A stretch of 64,000 bases of DNA, from positions 558,001 through 622,000 of the forward strand of contig NZ_MSCJ01000001.1 of assembly GCF_002954615.1 (NCBI RefSeq), read 5' to 3'. A program made the translations under genes and the position numbers. Positions 29,620 to 40,070 of this stretch are shown here, one piece after another. Under the pieces are notes generated by a model. It had not been told where the DNA came from, made no database searches, and saw nothing but the letters and a program-made list of their open reading frames with translations. Positions within the stretch are counted from its first letter, which is position 1. Every line of letters starts with the position of its first letter. Source of the DNA: Photobacterium angustum (GTDB taxonomy: Bacteria > Pseudomonadota > Gammaproteobacteria > Enterobacterales > Vibrionaceae).

Positions 29620-31985
29620 TAGGCTTCTCCCATCATGATGACCGATGCACTACCAATAATGTTTTTGATTTCCTCCTTTTTATCTGCATCAATAAAAAGC
29701 TCAGAGGTGCGCTCAAGACACAATGGTGAAGCAATATCAGCCTGAAGTAGGCGCATATCTGCTTGATTTAAAGCAACTGTGAGGTCAGCAACTTGAGAGG
29801 AAATCACCGCAGGGCGTACCAACTTCTGATCACCGCAAATAATCATTAATTGATCACCATTGCTAAGGTTTAGCGAGGCAGCCAGTTTGGGATTTATTGA
29901 AGCGGAAGATCCTGGCTTGAGAGAGCGGATTTCAGGCGCATGATCGGCAACATATCCTTCACCAAACCATTTACTCAGTGCAACTTGCGGCTGAGTACTT
30001 TGAATTGCAGGTGGATTTGTTTTCTGTTCAAGCGGTAATTCAGTGCACTTAAGCTTGTCTTTTTCTATGATGATCCCGTCATCACCAGCTTGAGGTAGCG
30101 TCGGTGCGAGCTCAGTTAACCATTGCTCGATTGTCTCAGGTGATTTCATTAAGGTTTCAATCATGCTATGAGCGTCAATCGTGGCTGTTTTTCTCGCGAA
30201 AGCCTTGCTAAAACGCTGTAGTCTACCTTCATAGTTAATCGTCATACCGTCCCTTTCTGGCCATGCTGCGAGTGGCAATAAGGTGTCGCTTAAGTGTGCT
30301 GTTTTGGTTAAGACTTTATCGATCACAATCAATTGGTCTAGCTTGTCATGCAGTGCATGCCAGTGTGGGTTATTGGTATTCAGCGGATCGCTGCCGACAA
30401 CAACCAATGTCTTTATTTTGTCACTCTCTATTTGCGTCATCAGCTCAGCACATGAGTTTTCTTGTGCTGTTAATGCCGCATTAACAGAGCCGGCACTCGG
30501 TAAAGCAATCGCCATTTTGGCTGCAGGTGCAAGTGACTCTGTAATGGTATTAAGTAGAGAGATATCTGCAGTGTTAAGCAGTTCAGCCACACCAATAATG
30601 ACAGGTTTTTCCGCCTGTTTTAGTGCATTGGCAACATCTTTAATCCAGAGATCTTCCACTGCACCATCATGAACAGCTGTGTTAATTTGTGTTAAACAGT
30701 CTTGCCATTGGCTTGGTGCTAACGCTTTAACATGGCCTCGCTGAAGTTTATTCAAGGCTGTGACGAGGTGAGAAGGTGTTGCATGTAATACATACACATC
30801 TTTTTTAGCCTTGATCACTTGGCGTACCGCAAGATCAAGCATAGGTGCATGTTCAGTGAGCTCTCCTACCACGAAAACCGCATCTGATTGCTCTATATCT
30901 GATATAGAAGGCGCATTGTGATTCGCTGCTACAGCGGTTTTCGTCAATGCTTCTTGTTGCGGTGAAATAAATGGTGAGAACGGCGCATTCATCTCTTTTG
31001 CAATAGCTTTGAGTGCCAAGTTAGTCGTGAGATCTTCTTCTACGGAACCTAAAATACCCACATGACCTTCAGCTCTAACAAGGGCTATTTTCAGTGCATC
31101 TAGAGGTGACGTTTTTACGACTTTGCCTTGCTCTGATACATATTTAGGTCTTGAATGCGACTCGGTGCCATGAGACCCATAACGACCACGATCACAGATG
31201 AAATAAGGATTTACTTTTGATTCTTCGTTGTTAGGTTGAACGCGTCGTAGGGTTCCTTCACGTCCACCGACTTCGATATTACAACCCACACTACAACCTG
31301 AGCAGATTGAAGGCGCTTTTTCTAACATCCATGTACGGCTGTATTTACGGCGGTAAACCTTATCGGTAAAAACGCCAGTTGGACATACGCTGACTAAATT
31401 GCCTGAGAATGGACTATCAAATGCACCATCTTCTGTGCGACGGAAAAGCACGTGATTGCTTGACCCCATTGCACCAAAATCATCACCAAGCGCATAGTCT
31501 TGATAAAAGCGTACGCAGCGATAACAGGTCACACAGCGGTTCATGGTTTGGTATACCAACGGACCTAGGAATTGATCCGGCATGGTACGTTTTTGTCCAT
31601 CATAGCGGCGGTAAGCATGGCCGACACTGATGGTTGTGTCTTGAAGGTGACAGTCACCGCCTTCATCACAAACAGGGCAGTCATTGGGGTGGTTGGTCAT
31701 GTAAAACTCAACCACGGCTTTTTGGATTTGTTTTGCTTTTGGCGATTTAAAACGAAATTGCTGGCCATCTTGTGCTGGAATGCTACACGTCATGACGGTA
31801 CGCGGTTTTTCACCTTCTTTTTGTGGCACGGTTTCCATGGCACAAATACGACAAGAACCTGCGGCACCTAATGCTGGGTGGTAACAAAAATAAGGCGTAT
31901 CGATCCCCGCTTTACGCGCAGCGTCTAACACGTTCTGTCCTGGCTCAAATTCGACAGCTTTGTCATCTATATAGATAGTTCCCAT
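29619..31985 (-). CDS. nuoG: NADH-quinone oxidoreductase subunit G
   Basis: Large iron-sulfur subunit of the peripheral arm, 788 residues. The N-terminal part has the 2Fe-2S set (YFCYHPALG, SCRICAM, MTCS), the His/Cys-ligated DCPVCDEGGDCHLQD, and the CVTCYRCVR and SVCPTGVF 4Fe-4S ligands. The extra N7-type set CSGCSVGC with a later FICDRGR, known from E. coli, is also present. The C-terminal molybdopterin-oxidoreductase-like region is shorter than in E. coli (about 908 residues). The ATG at 31985 has GGAGG 10 nt before it; the ATG at 31994 is only 1 nt from that site. Confidence 0.96.
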   Translation of the reverse strand: MGTIYIDDKAVEFEPGQNVLDAARKAGIDTPYFCYHPALGAAGSCRICAMETVPQKEGEKPRTVMTCSIPAQDGQQFRFKSPKAKQIQKAVVEFYMTNHPNDCPVCDEGGDCHLQDTTISVGHAYRRYDGQKRTMPDQFLGPLVYQTMNRCVTCYRCVRFYQDYALGDDFGAMGSSNHVLFRRTEDGAFDSPFSGNLVSVCPTGVFTDKVYRRKYSRTWMLEKAPSICSGCSVGCNIEVGGREGTLRRVQPNNEESKVNPYFICDRGRYGSHGTESHSRPKYVSEQGKVVKTSPLDALKIALVRAEGHVGILGSVEEDLTTNLALKAIAKEMNAPFSPFISPQQEALTKTAVAANHNAPSISDIEQSDAVFVVGELTEHAPMLDLAVRQVIKAKKDVYVLHATPSHLVTALNKLQRGHVKALAPSQWQDCLTQINTAVHDGAVEDLWIKDVANALKQAEKPVIIGVAELLNTADISLLNTITESLAPAAKMAIALPSAGSVNAALTAQENSCAELMTQIESDKIKTLVVVGSDPLNTNNPHWHALHDKLDQLIVIDKVLTKTAHLSDTLLPLAAWPERDGMTINYEGRLQRFSKAFARKTATIDAHSMIETLMKSPETIEQWLTELAPTLPQAGDDGIIIEKDKLKCTELPLEQKTNPPAIQSTQPQVALSKWFGEGYVADHAPEIRSLKPGSSASINPKLAASLNLSNGDQLMIICGDQKLVRPAVISSQVADLTVALNQADMRLLQADIASPLCLERTSELFIDADKKEEIKNIIGSASVIMMGEA

Positions 31986-31987
31986 GA

Positions 31988-33271
31988 TCAACATGCCTCC
32001 GCAGTTAGCTGGTGGTTGTGAGTACAGCGTTGCCCTTCAATATGGGATTCAAAAACATGTTTGAAGTGTTTTAATCCAGTCATGATTGGCATCAGCGCCC
32101 CCGGTGCAAGCGCACAGAAGGTGTTGGGATAGATGGTTTCACAGAGCTCATGAAGCAGATCCAGATCTTTGGAGGTCGCTTCTCCTGTTTCAAATTTTTT
32201 CAATACATGTACGACATACGGCAAGCCATCACGGCAAGGTGTGCAGTAGCCACATGATTCTCTTGCGAAAAATTCTGTCAGGTTGATCATGAAGTCTATT
32301 GGACAAATCGCATCGTCCATCACAATGATCCCGCCAGTACCTAAACGTGAACCAACAGTCGCTGGGCCGTCCCAATCGAGGGGAACGTCGAGATGTTCAG
32401 GGAGCATGAATTGCGTTGAGGCGCCACCTGGTAGAAAACCGACAAGCTCACGATCGTCAAGTAATCCGCCAGCGTGCTCGAAAATAAGCTCTCTAGCTGT
32501 AGTTCCTAATGGCAACTCAAAGAAGCCAGGCTTTTTGACCGGACCAGACACTTGGTAAATATGGCTTCCTGCGGCATCACCTTTACCTTGAGATTTGAAC
32601 CACTCGGCACCTTTATGAACGATCCAAGGAATATGACAGATGGATTCCACATTGTTGACTATGGTTGGCTGTCCCCACAGACCTTTTACGATAGGGAAGG
32701 GCGGTTTAGAACGCGGGTTACCACGGTAGCCTTCAAGGGCATTGAGTAGGGCGGTTTCTTCACCACAGATATAGCGCCCAGCACTTAAGTGAACGTCAAC
32801 ATCAAGATCCCAGCCAGAGCCCATGACATTTTCACCCACAAGCCCAGCCGCTCGTGCTTCTTGTACCGCTTTCTCAAGACCTTTTGCCCCTTCGCGATAT
32901 TCTCCACGAATGAAAACAAATGCTTTGTCTGCACCAAGTATGTAACTACTTGCGATAACACCTTCTAAAATAGTGTGCGGATCGCGATAAAGCACTTGTC
33001 TATCTTTAAACGAGCCCGGTTCTGATTCATCTAAATTCACCACCAAGTAAACGGGGTGACTGGCATCTTTTGCAAGGAAGCCCCATTTCACACCCGTTGG
33101 GAAACCACCACCACCACAGCCACGTAGACCAGATGCTTTTAGTTCTGCCAGTAAAGGCTCTCTTGGTTGACCAATAATAGAATTGAGGCTTTGGTAACCA
33201 CCATTTTCACAGTACTCAGCAAAATTTAATGGTTTTGGGTGATGAAAGTTGCGTGAAAGTACTAAGTCCAT
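31988..33271 (-). CDS. nuoF: NADH-quinone oxidoreductase subunit F (NADH/FMN binding)
   Basis: 427-residue flavoprotein where NADH is oxidised. The glycine-rich GLRGCGGGGFPTGVKWGF binds NADH and FMN, NLDESEPGSFKD contributes to the flavin site, and ESCGYCTPCRDG with a later NTFCALAPGA holds the N3 4Fe-4S cluster. The ATG overlaps the nuoE stop. Length is slightly under that of E. coli NuoF. Confidence 0.98.
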   Translation of the reverse strand: MDLVLSRNFHHPKPLNFAEYCENGGYQSLNSIIGQPREPLLAELKASGLRGCGGGGFPTGVKWGFLAKDASHPVYLVVNLDESEPGSFKDRQVLYRDPHTILEGVIASSYILGADKAFVFIRGEYREGAKGLEKAVQEARAAGLVGENVMGSGWDLDVDVHLSAGRYICGEETALLNALEGYRGNPRSKPPFPIVKGLWGQPTIVNNVESICHIPWIVHKGAEWFKSQGKGDAAGSHIYQVSGPVKKPGFFELPLGTTARELIFEHAGGLLDDRELVGFLPGGASTQFMLPEHLDVPLDWDGPATVGSRLGTGGIIVMDDAICPIDFMINLTEFFARESCGYCTPCRDGLPYVVHVLKKFETGEATSKDLDLLHELCETIYPNTFCALAPGALMPIMTGLKHFKHVFESHIEGQRCTHNHQLTAEAC

Positions 33272-33837
33272 TACATCACCTCCTCATTGGTTTTTGCTGG
33301 CGCATCTTGAGGAGTCAGCATCGAAATAATATTTTGGTAATCAGGCTTCTCTGATAGCTTGATCTCTTCTTCTGCTAATTCAGTTAAGATCATTCGCATG
33401 CGTTCAGGTGTTAGTTCACCTTCAACACGATCATCATTGATTAGAGCTGCGGGAGCGCGATCGCATAATCCAAGGCAAATACTCGGTAGAACGGTAACGC
33501 TGCCATCATTAGCGATCTCTCCTAATGCTTTACCTGTTGCATTTTCTGCCGCTTCTAGCACTTTTTTCGCACCTCGGGTATGGCAAGAAATGCTGTCACA
33601 AACACGCATGATATTGCGACCAACAGGACGTCGGCGCAAAAGCGTGTAAAACGTAATAAGTTCATCTAGCTGTGTTGTTGATAGGTCTGTAAGCTCACTG
33701 ACAAGGTTGAGACTTGGTTTCGTGATATAGCCATATTTATCTTGCATAAAATAAAGACAATAGATGGCACCGGCTCTTTTTTCTGGGTAATGAGCAATAT
33801 GCTCTTCCAGATGAGCTCTTTCTTGATCTGTTAACAT
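33271..33837 (-). CDS. nuoE: NADH-quinone oxidoreductase subunit E (2Fe-2S)
   Basis: 188-residue thioredoxin-fold subunit holding the N1a cluster: C80-x4-C85 (CDSISCHTRGAK) and C121-x3-C125 (CLGLCDRAP). The C-terminus, rich in acidic residues and lysine, runs about 20 residues beyond E. coli NuoE. An 87-base gap separates it from nuoCD, the largest spacing within the operon. It was checked for an ORF or strong hairpin; none was seen. Confidence 0.97.
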   Translation of the reverse strand: MLTDQERAHLEEHIAHYPEKRAGAIYCLYFMQDKYGYITKPSLNLVSELTDLSTTQLDELITFYTLLRRRPVGRNIMRVCDSISCHTRGAKKVLEAAENATGKALGEIANDGSVTVLPSICLGLCDRAPAALINDDRVEGELTPERMRMILTELAEEEIKLSEKPDYQNIISMLTPQDAPAKTNEEVM

Positions 33838-33924
33838 GATTTCCTCACATTGCGGACTTTATTTATGACGAGCAACATTCGTGTTATTCGTCTAAACATC
33901 TACATGGGATGTTGTTTTTATTGT

Positions 33925-35622
33925 TTAGCGATCAATATCAGCGAGTACGTAATCGATAGACCCGATTAAACATATGATATTGCTCAATAAGTCGCCTTTA
34001 GAAACGGCTTTAACGGATTGGAAATGTGTAAATGAAGGTGTTCGGATTCGGACACGGTAAGGGCACCCAGTTCCATTACTGATGGTGTGGTAGCTTGTGA
34101 CACCTTTAGCGGTTTCCGTTGCGTAAAAGGTTTCAGCAACCGGGAAGTTAAAGCCTCTGCCTGTATCAACAAAACTGTGGATCAGGGTTTCGATATCGCG
34201 TAATGCATTTTGCTTTCGCGGAAAACCAAAGTTAGGCGCATTGTCAGCAAGGATAGGACCTTCAGGCATACGTGCCGCCGCTTGTCGAATGATCTTCAAG
34301 CTCTCAACCACTTCCTGTACACGTAGAACCGTACGGGTATAGGCATCACCATCTTGGCCAACAGGAACGTCAAAGTCGTAATCTTCGTAACCCATATAAG
34401 GGAAATCTTTACGCATATCGAAGTTAATGCCTGTTGCACGCAAGTTTGGTCCTGTTAAGCCCCAATCAAGTGCCATTGACTGACTGTAAACCGCAATGTT
34501 TTGTGTCCGTACTTTGAAGATCATTGAGTGGGTCATTAACTTTTCAAGATCGGGGACAAGCTGTTCGATACCTTGGCAGGCATGTTCAACTTTTTCTTCC
34601 CAGCCATCAGGTAAATCTTGAGAAACACCACCAATTCTGAAGAACGCAGGGTGCATACGACCGCCACAGATCAACTCGATAACATCGAAGATTTTTTCAC
34701 GCTCGGTGAAAGCATAAAAAGCTGGAGCCATACCCCCTAGGTTATGCGTGATACTTCCAAACCATACAAGATGGCTCGAAATTCGGAATAATTCGCATAA
34801 CATAATCCGCATGGTCTTGGCACGTTCGGGAACTTCAATCCCAGTCATTGCTTCAAGCCCTAGTAAGTAGGGCAGTTCACCAGCTACGCCACCTAAGTAA
34901 TCGATACGATCGGTATAAGGGATGTAGTTATGAAAAGTATGACGCTCGGCAATTTTCTCTGCCCCGCGATGGTGGAAGCCAATCTCTTGATCCAAGTCTT
35001 CAATGAACTCGCCTTTCATTTTAACTTTTAGGCGGATAACGCCATCGGTACCGGGGTGGTTAGGACCGATGTTTAGTACCATGCTGCCATCGTCTTGCTT
35101 ACCTTGAATATCATAGGACTTCATAACATCATCAAAGTCAGGTCCTTCAAGATCGAAAGGTTCATCCATTAAGGTTGCACGACAAGGATAAGACTTACGC
35201 AGTGGGTGCCCTTTCCAAAAGTCAAAAGTTAAGATACGGCGTAGATCGGGGTGATCAGTGAATTTAATCCCGAACATGTCATAGACTTCACGCTCATACC
35301 AATTCGCGTTAGGCCAAAGTCCAACCACGGTAGGTACTTCAATGGTGTCATTAGCAATGTGTGTGCGAATGGAAATAAATGCCTTATTTTTCACACTCAG
35401 CAGGTAATAAAACACACTGAGTCCACCACCACGCTCACATTCATCAATTGCTGAAAGGTCGAACAGCATTTCAAATTGTGAAGAAGCCTCATTTTTTAGG
35501 AAGTGCAAGGTATTGATAAGGTGTTCTTTTTTTACCTCGAAACTTTCACAACCAATGATTTCGTGGTTTGGCGCTTTAGCACCGAAACGCTCAATGAGTA
35601 TTTGACGATCGTTATTATTCAT
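33925..35622 (-). CDS. nuoCD: NADH-quinone oxidoreductase fused subunits C/D
   Basis: 565-residue natural fusion, as in E. coli. Residues about 1-175 are NuoC (30-kDa type; WYEREVYDMFGIKFTDHPDL near 105-125). The rest is NuoD (49-kDa, hydrogenase-large-subunit-like; GPNHPGTDGVIRLKVK, QEIGFHHRGAEKIAE). This subunit forms the quinone-binding region with NuoB. The start overlaps the nuoB stop (TAATG). Confidence 0.97.
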   Translation of the reverse strand: MNNNDRQILIERFGAKAPNHEIIGCESFEVKKEHLINTLHFLKNEASSQFEMLFDLSAIDECERGGGLSVFYYLLSVKNKAFISIRTHIANDTIEVPTVVGLWPNANWYEREVYDMFGIKFTDHPDLRRILTFDFWKGHPLRKSYPCRATLMDEPFDLEGPDFDDVMKSYDIQGKQDDGSMVLNIGPNHPGTDGVIRLKVKMKGEFIEDLDQEIGFHHRGAEKIAERHTFHNYIPYTDRIDYLGGVAGELPYLLGLEAMTGIEVPERAKTMRIMLCELFRISSHLVWFGSITHNLGGMAPAFYAFTEREKIFDVIELICGGRMHPAFFRIGGVSQDLPDGWEEKVEHACQGIEQLVPDLEKLMTHSMIFKVRTQNIAVYSQSMALDWGLTGPNLRATGINFDMRKDFPYMGYEDYDFDVPVGQDGDAYTRTVLRVQEVVESLKIIRQAAARMPEGPILADNAPNFGFPRKQNALRDIETLIHSFVDTGRGFNFPVAETFYATETAKGVTSYHTISNGTGCPYRVRIRTPSFTHFQSVKAVSKGDLLSNIICLIGSIDYVLADIDR

Positions 35623-36173
35623 TATTCGACCCTCAAACCGAGTGGTTTACGGTTTTTACTAAGCACAGATACTGGGTTAGCTTGAACGTGCTCTTGAAGC
35701 ATGATCAACCCCTCGAGTAGGGCGTCTGGACGAGGTGGGCAACCAGGGACATAGACGTCAACAGGAAGAATTTTATCGACGCCTTGTACAACACTGTAAA
35801 TGTCATACATACCGCCAGAGTTTGAACAAGACCCCATTGAAATAACCCATTTAGGCTCAAGCATTTGATCATAAATATGCTTCATTAACGGTGCCATTTT
35901 CACAAAGCAGGTACCAGCTGTGATAAGTACATCGCTTTGGCGTGGCGAGCCACGAAGTACTTCAGAACCAAACCTTGCCATGTCATAGCGAGGCGTTGCT
36001 GCTGTCATCATTTCAACGAAACAGCAAGATGTCCCAAAGTTGTAAGGCCAGAGCGAATGCTTCCGGCTGTAGGAAATAAGATCATCAACTTTACCAACAA
36101 TATTGGTAATGATGTTGTTGCCTTTTTCATTCGAGGAATTACCGACGTTAACGGTTTGAATTATATCGCTCAT
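35622..36173 (-). CDS. nuoB: NADH-quinone oxidoreductase subunit B (N2 cluster)
   Basis: 183-residue subunit carrying the terminal 4Fe-4S cluster N2. Its cysteine set is intact: the tandem pair in [19 protein letters not shown] with the single Cys, the GSCSNSGG region and [14 protein letters not shown]. It passes electrons to quinone at the interface with NuoD and NuoH. The start overlaps the nuoA stop by 4 nt. Confidence 0.98.
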   Translation of the reverse strand: MSDIIQTVNVGNSSNEKGNNIITNIVGKVDDLISYSRKHSLWPYNFGTSCCFVEMMTAATPRYDMARFGSEVLRGSPRQSDVLITAGTCFVKMAPLMKHIYDQMLEPKWVISMGSCSNSGGMYDIYSVVQGVDKILPVDVYVPGCPPRPDALLEGLIMLQEHVQANPVSVLSKNRKPLGLRVE

Positions 36174-36544
36174 GACTCATACACTCCGATTTGAAAGACA
36201 CCTTTACGTATCATGTAAATGAACCCTAAAAGTAAAATCACCAAAAAGGTGACGCCAGCAATGACACCCGGTATACCGAGTTGCCAATAGTCGACTCCCC
36301 ATGCAAAAAGGATTGCGGCTTCTAATTCAAAAATTAGAAATGCAACAGCGATGAGGTAATAACTAATAGAGAAGTTATGCTTTGTCGTTCCAGAGGGTAA
36401 AAGTCCACACTCGAAAGGCTGTTCTTTATCAAAACGACGACCAAATCCACCTATAGACTTACTAATAAATAAAATGGAAGCGATCACCGCAAAGACGAGA
36501 AGGCTGAAGACACCGATCATGATTCCTGGGTTGAAATCACTCAT
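36170..36544 (-). CDS. nuoA: NADH-quinone oxidoreductase subunit A
   Basis: Small membrane subunit, 124 residues from the chosen ATG at 36544 (AAGGAG 6 nt upstream), with three helices. It has the family segments [11 protein letters not shown] and [15 protein letters not shown]. An in-frame ATG 27 nt upstream lacks a ribosome site. It is the first gene of the operon, so the promoter must lie in the 1.1-kb AT-rich region upstream. Confidence 0.96.
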   Translation of the reverse strand: MSDFNPGIMIGVFSLLVFAVIASILFISKSIGGFGRRFDKEQPFECGLLPSGTTKHNFSISYYLIAVAFLIFELEAAILFAWGVDYWQLGIPGVIAGVTFLVILLLGFIYMIRKGVFQIGVYES

Positions 36545-37665
36545 TTGCACTCCTTGTCGAATTTGATGCATTAGCCATCAAGCACGCTTGATAAACCAAG
36601 GTGCTAACAGCGTGAGCTTACATCTCATTCGTACTTCAACATTACTTTCAAAAGAGCTTAATTTAATTGGTCGTTAAACTAGCCCTGTCGTTATTTTTAT
36701 GCGTTGCATATTTAGTCATTATTTCTTATTGGTACATTGTTAAAAATAAACAAATAAATGCAACCAATTGAACCTAACAGTTACTTTCTGAACAAGTACT
36801 TAACAAAAAAATGCAAAACCTTTTCATTTTTGAAATGAAAAAAATCGATTTTAATTAATGATTTTTTTATAAAAACATTAAACTTAATATATTCATTGAT
36901 TTATATTTGATTAAGTAAGAAATAAAGATTGTAGGGTTAATCCATTTCATTGAATATAAAACGTTGTTTGTTTGAAAATTAAAGGTATATATTGGATGAA
37001 TGATTTGTTTTTTATATTGAATAAAAGTAAGAGTGATAAATATACCCATCGGTAATTGATATAAAAAACACTTAGAAATATTCCGTTTTTTTAAATGAAA
37101 CGTGTAAATATATTTACTTAAATATGTGGTATAGATCTTAAAAAAAGCTTAGTGCAATTAATGGTGTTTCAACGTGAAAGATGAAATTATGCTTCTATCT
37201 TTATGTTTTTAAAGTGGATATTTTTTGTTTTTTCTTGGTGCAAATAAAGAAAGTAAACTTTTTCGAATTTTGAAAATATTAATCAGATATAGCCGAGTAA
37301 ACATTAAAATAAGATGTAAAATAAAGTGAAAAAATAAATGTGAAATTTACTCTCATTCCCAATAAATTCAATGCTCAGAGAATAAAATAGAAATTTTTAG
37401 TAAGTATTGTCGTGTTAGTAAAAGGCTGTCGTTATTGACCTAAGACTTTATGAAATGCTAAAAAATATAGGAATTGCTAAAAATATATAAGTAAACGCTT
37501 CTGCTTAGTTACCTCTGCTACAGCATTATTAATATTACCACTATAAAACCACTTTTTTATTAATGTTAATTTTTTGAATTTTCACTTTGGATAGCATTGT
37601 CTGCTTTTATTTCTAATAAGAGCAGTTTGTAAAGTCGGTATTAATAACAGGAAGGATAACTATAA
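36545..37665. other. AT-rich divergent intergenic region nuoA / APC transporter
   Basis: About 1.1 kb without a convincing gene. It must hold the nuo promoter (minus strand) and the promoter of the APC transporter (plus strand; GGAAGGA ribosome site just before 37666). A 60-codon minus-strand ORF at 36867-37049 lacks a ribosome site and family features. No clear FNR, ArcA or CRP site was found by eye. Confidence 0.6.
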
Positions 37666-39315
37666 ATGAATAATAATTTAGAACTAAAGCCTAAAAGGAA
37701 GATGGGCTTAGTATCGTTAACCATGACAGGTATTGGCTCGATAATTGGTTCAGGTTGGCTTTTTGGCGCCTATCACGCGGCAAAAATTGCAGGACCTGCC
37801 TCACTCGTCTCATGGGTGATAGGCGGTATAGCTGTATTGGTTGTCGCGTTAACTTATACCGAGGTCGCAACCTTGTTCCCTAAATCAGGTGGTCCTGTTC
37901 GATTTTTAGAGCTGACTCATGGTTCCATTGTCGGCTATATGGCGGCTTGGGCTACTTGGCTTTCAATTGTGACCGTTATTCCTATTGAAGCTGAAGCCTC
38001 GGTACAGTACATGCATTCTTGGCAATGGGAATGGGCTAAACCTATTACATCAACAATATTTAATGCTCAAACACAAAGTTTGTCGTTTTTTGGGTTACTT
38101 ATTGCTGCGGGATTAATGCTGATTTACTTTCTGCTTAATTATTGGAGTGTCAGTTTATTTAGTAAATCTCAGACCAGTATTACGATCTTTAAAATAGCGA
38201 TCCCAATTTTCAGTGTCGCTTCGATTGTCGCGGCAGGGTTTCATCCGCAAAACTTTACCGCTGTTAATCATTCTTTTGCGCCCTATGGATGGGCTGGATC
38301 ATTAACTGCCGTAGCAACAGCAGGTATCGTCTTTGCTTATAATGGCTTTCAAAGCCCGATGCACTTTGCTGGAGAATCTAAAAATCCTGGTAAAGATTTA
38401 CCAAGAGCAATCATTCTGACGCTTATCATCGCTGTATTTTTGTATTTAGGATTACAAGCCGCTTTCATTGGTGGTGTTGAACCATCGGAGCTTGCTGTAA
38501 AAGGTTGGAGTTTGGATTTCTCATCGCCATTTGCTCAATTAGCGATAGCTTTAAACCTTAACCTTGTTGTGATGCTGCTTTATGTTGATGCTTTTGTTTC
38601 TCCGTCTGGGACAGGTATTACTTATATGGGGACAACAACGCGGATGTTATTTGCGATGAGTGAGTATGGTCACTTACCAAAGTCGTGGTCAAAATTACAC
38701 CCGAAATATCATATTCCACGTGCTGCATTGTGGGTGAATTTATTTGTCGGCTTTATTTTCTTATACCTATTCCGAGGCTGGGGACAATTAGCAGGGATTA
38801 TTTCTGCGGCAACGGTTGTAACCTACATTGTAGGTCCGATGGCGGCGATGTCACTAAGAAAGCTTGCTCCAGATGCTGAACGTCCTGTTCGTTTAAAAGC
38901 GTTACAAATCATTGCACCATTAGGTTTTGCTATCTCATCTGAAGTACTTTATTGGTCTCGCTGGCCGTTGACGGGTAAAGTGATCTTTATCCTACTGCTA
39001 GGGTTTGTGATTTATGCTTACTTTCAAAATAAACGCGGTTGGAAAAATATTAAACAACACGTGAAGTCGAGTGCTTGGTTACTGGGTTACTTTGTCACTA
39101 TGGTTATTCTTTCGTTTATTGGCAGTGATCAATTTGGTGGGATCAATATTATTCCATTTGGTTATGATATGGCAGTTGTTGCTGTAGTCAGTTTATTTTT
39201 CTTTTACTGGGGAGTTAATTCAGCTTGGTTAACACCAAAATTAGAGCATGAGTTAGCGCAATTGGAAGTGAAATCTGAGCCAGCAAAAGAGCTATTGGTT
39301 AAGCACTCTATCTGA
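37666..39315 (+). CDS. APC-superfamily amino-acid permease (AspP/YveA-like)
   Basis: 549-residue membrane protein with twelve or more helices. The N-terminal APC signature MTGIGSIIGSGWLFGAYHAA covers the first, substrate-binding helix. FAYNGFQSPMHFAGESKNPG is the conserved helix 6-7 region, and SGTGITYMGTTTRML follows. The family includes the Bacillus aspartate-proton symporter YveA/AspP, so uptake of an acidic or other amino acid is plausible. The substrate is not determined. It is monocistronic as far as can be seen. Confidence 0.85.
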   Translation: MNNNLELKPKRKMGLVSLTMTGIGSIIGSGWLFGAYHAAKIAGPASLVSWVIGGIAVLVVALTYTEVATLFPKSGGPVRFLELTHGSIVGYMAAWATWLSIVTVIPIEAEASVQYMHSWQWEWAKPITSTIFNAQTQSLSFFGLLIAAGLMLIYFLLNYWSVSLFSKSQTSITIFKIAIPIFSVASIVAAGFHPQNFTAVNHSFAPYGWAGSLTAVATAGIVFAYNGFQSPMHFAGESKNPGKDLPRAIILTLIIAVFLYLGLQAAFIGGVEPSELAVKGWSLDFSSPFAQLAIALNLNLVVMLLYVDAFVSPSGTGITYMGTTTRMLFAMSEYGHLPKSWSKLHPKYHIPRAALWVNLFVGFIFLYLFRGWGQLAGIISAATVVTYIVGPMAAMSLRKLAPDAERPVRLKALQIIAPLGFAISSEVLYWSRWPLTGKVIFILLLGFVIYAYFQNKRGWKNIKQHVKSSAWLLGYFVTMVILSFIGSDQFGGINIIPFGYDMAVVAVVSLFFFYWGVNSAWLTPKLEHELAQLEVKSEPAKELLVKHSI

Positions 39316-39441
39316 TATTGCTGCGATAGCCCTCTATATTTAGACAGGTTATGAATATGCTAAAAATAAAGGGGTAGAACCTTAATCTCTTGTAGTGTCC
39401 ATGATACATTTAAAAAATAACTATTTTCATTTGAGGTTGTC

Positions 39442-39990
39442 ATGGACGCGTTATCACTGTTACTCAATCGTCGCTCTATTCCTAAACTTGTTGAACCTGC
39501 ACCTGAAGGTGAAGCATTGGATAATATCTTTCGAGCGGGTCTGCGTGCCCCCGATCACGGTGGTTTAATGCCATGGCGTTTTATTGTCTCTCAAGGTGAT
39601 GGATTACAACGTCTTGCTGATATTTTAGTTTCAGCAGCTAAAGCTGATGATCTCGAAGAGTTTGTGATTGAAAAAGCATCTAAGGCTCCATTTCGTGCGC
39701 CAATGGTAATTACGGTTGTCAGTAAGGTAACAGAAGGGCATAAAGTCCCTGTGATTGAGCAACATTTATCAGCAGGATGTGCGGTACAAGCGATGCAGAT
39801 GGCGGCGGTAGCACAAGGCTTTTCTGGATTTTGGCGCACGGGGTCATGGGCTTATCATCCCGTTGTACGTGAAGCATTAGGTGTAGAAGGTGAAGATATG
39901 ATCGTTGGCTTTTTATATTTAGGTTCGGCTAATTGTCGTGAAGCTAAACTGCATGAGCGTGACTTAAACCAGTTCGTTGAATACCTTTAA
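39442..39990 (+). CDS. ydjA: Nitroreductase family protein YdjA
   Basis: 182-residue FMN-dependent small nitroreductase closely matching E. coli YdjA: N-terminal MDALSLLLNRRSIPKLVEP, RAPDHGGLMPWRF near residues 34-46 and AVQAMQMAAVAQGFSGFWRTG. These enzymes reduce nitroaromatics in vitro; the physiological substrate is unclear. The ydjA-selD neighbourhood is the same as in E. coli. The gene is closed by its own terminator. Confidence 0.94.
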   Translation: MDALSLLLNRRSIPKLVEPAPEGEALDNIFRAGLRAPDHGGLMPWRFIVSQGDGLQRLADILVSAAKADDLEEFVIEKASKAPFRAPMVITVVSKVTEGHKVPVIEQHLSAGCAVQAMQMAAVAQGFSGFWRTGSWAYHPVVREALGVEGEDMIVGFLYLGSANCREAKLHERDLNQFVEYL

Positions 39991-40021
39991 CGATTAAACA
40001 TTTCAAAACTACTTTTTAAAG

Positions 40022-40070
40022 AGGTGATACCTATTCGGTGATGAATACCGTGAGAGGTATCACCTTTTTT
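40022..40070 (+). terminator. Terminator after ydjA
   Basis: AGGTGATACCT (40022-40032) and AGGTATCACCT (40055-40065) form a perfect stem whose long loop can fold a further small hairpin. It is followed by five T residues. Confidence 0.9.

Noticed and set aside
30283..30672. 129-codon plus-strand ORF opposite nuoG
   Set aside because: Antisense shadow of a conserved gene; no domain.
36867..37049. 60-codon minus-strand ORF in the nuoA upstream region
   Set aside because: AT-rich chance ORF without ribosome site or conserved features.
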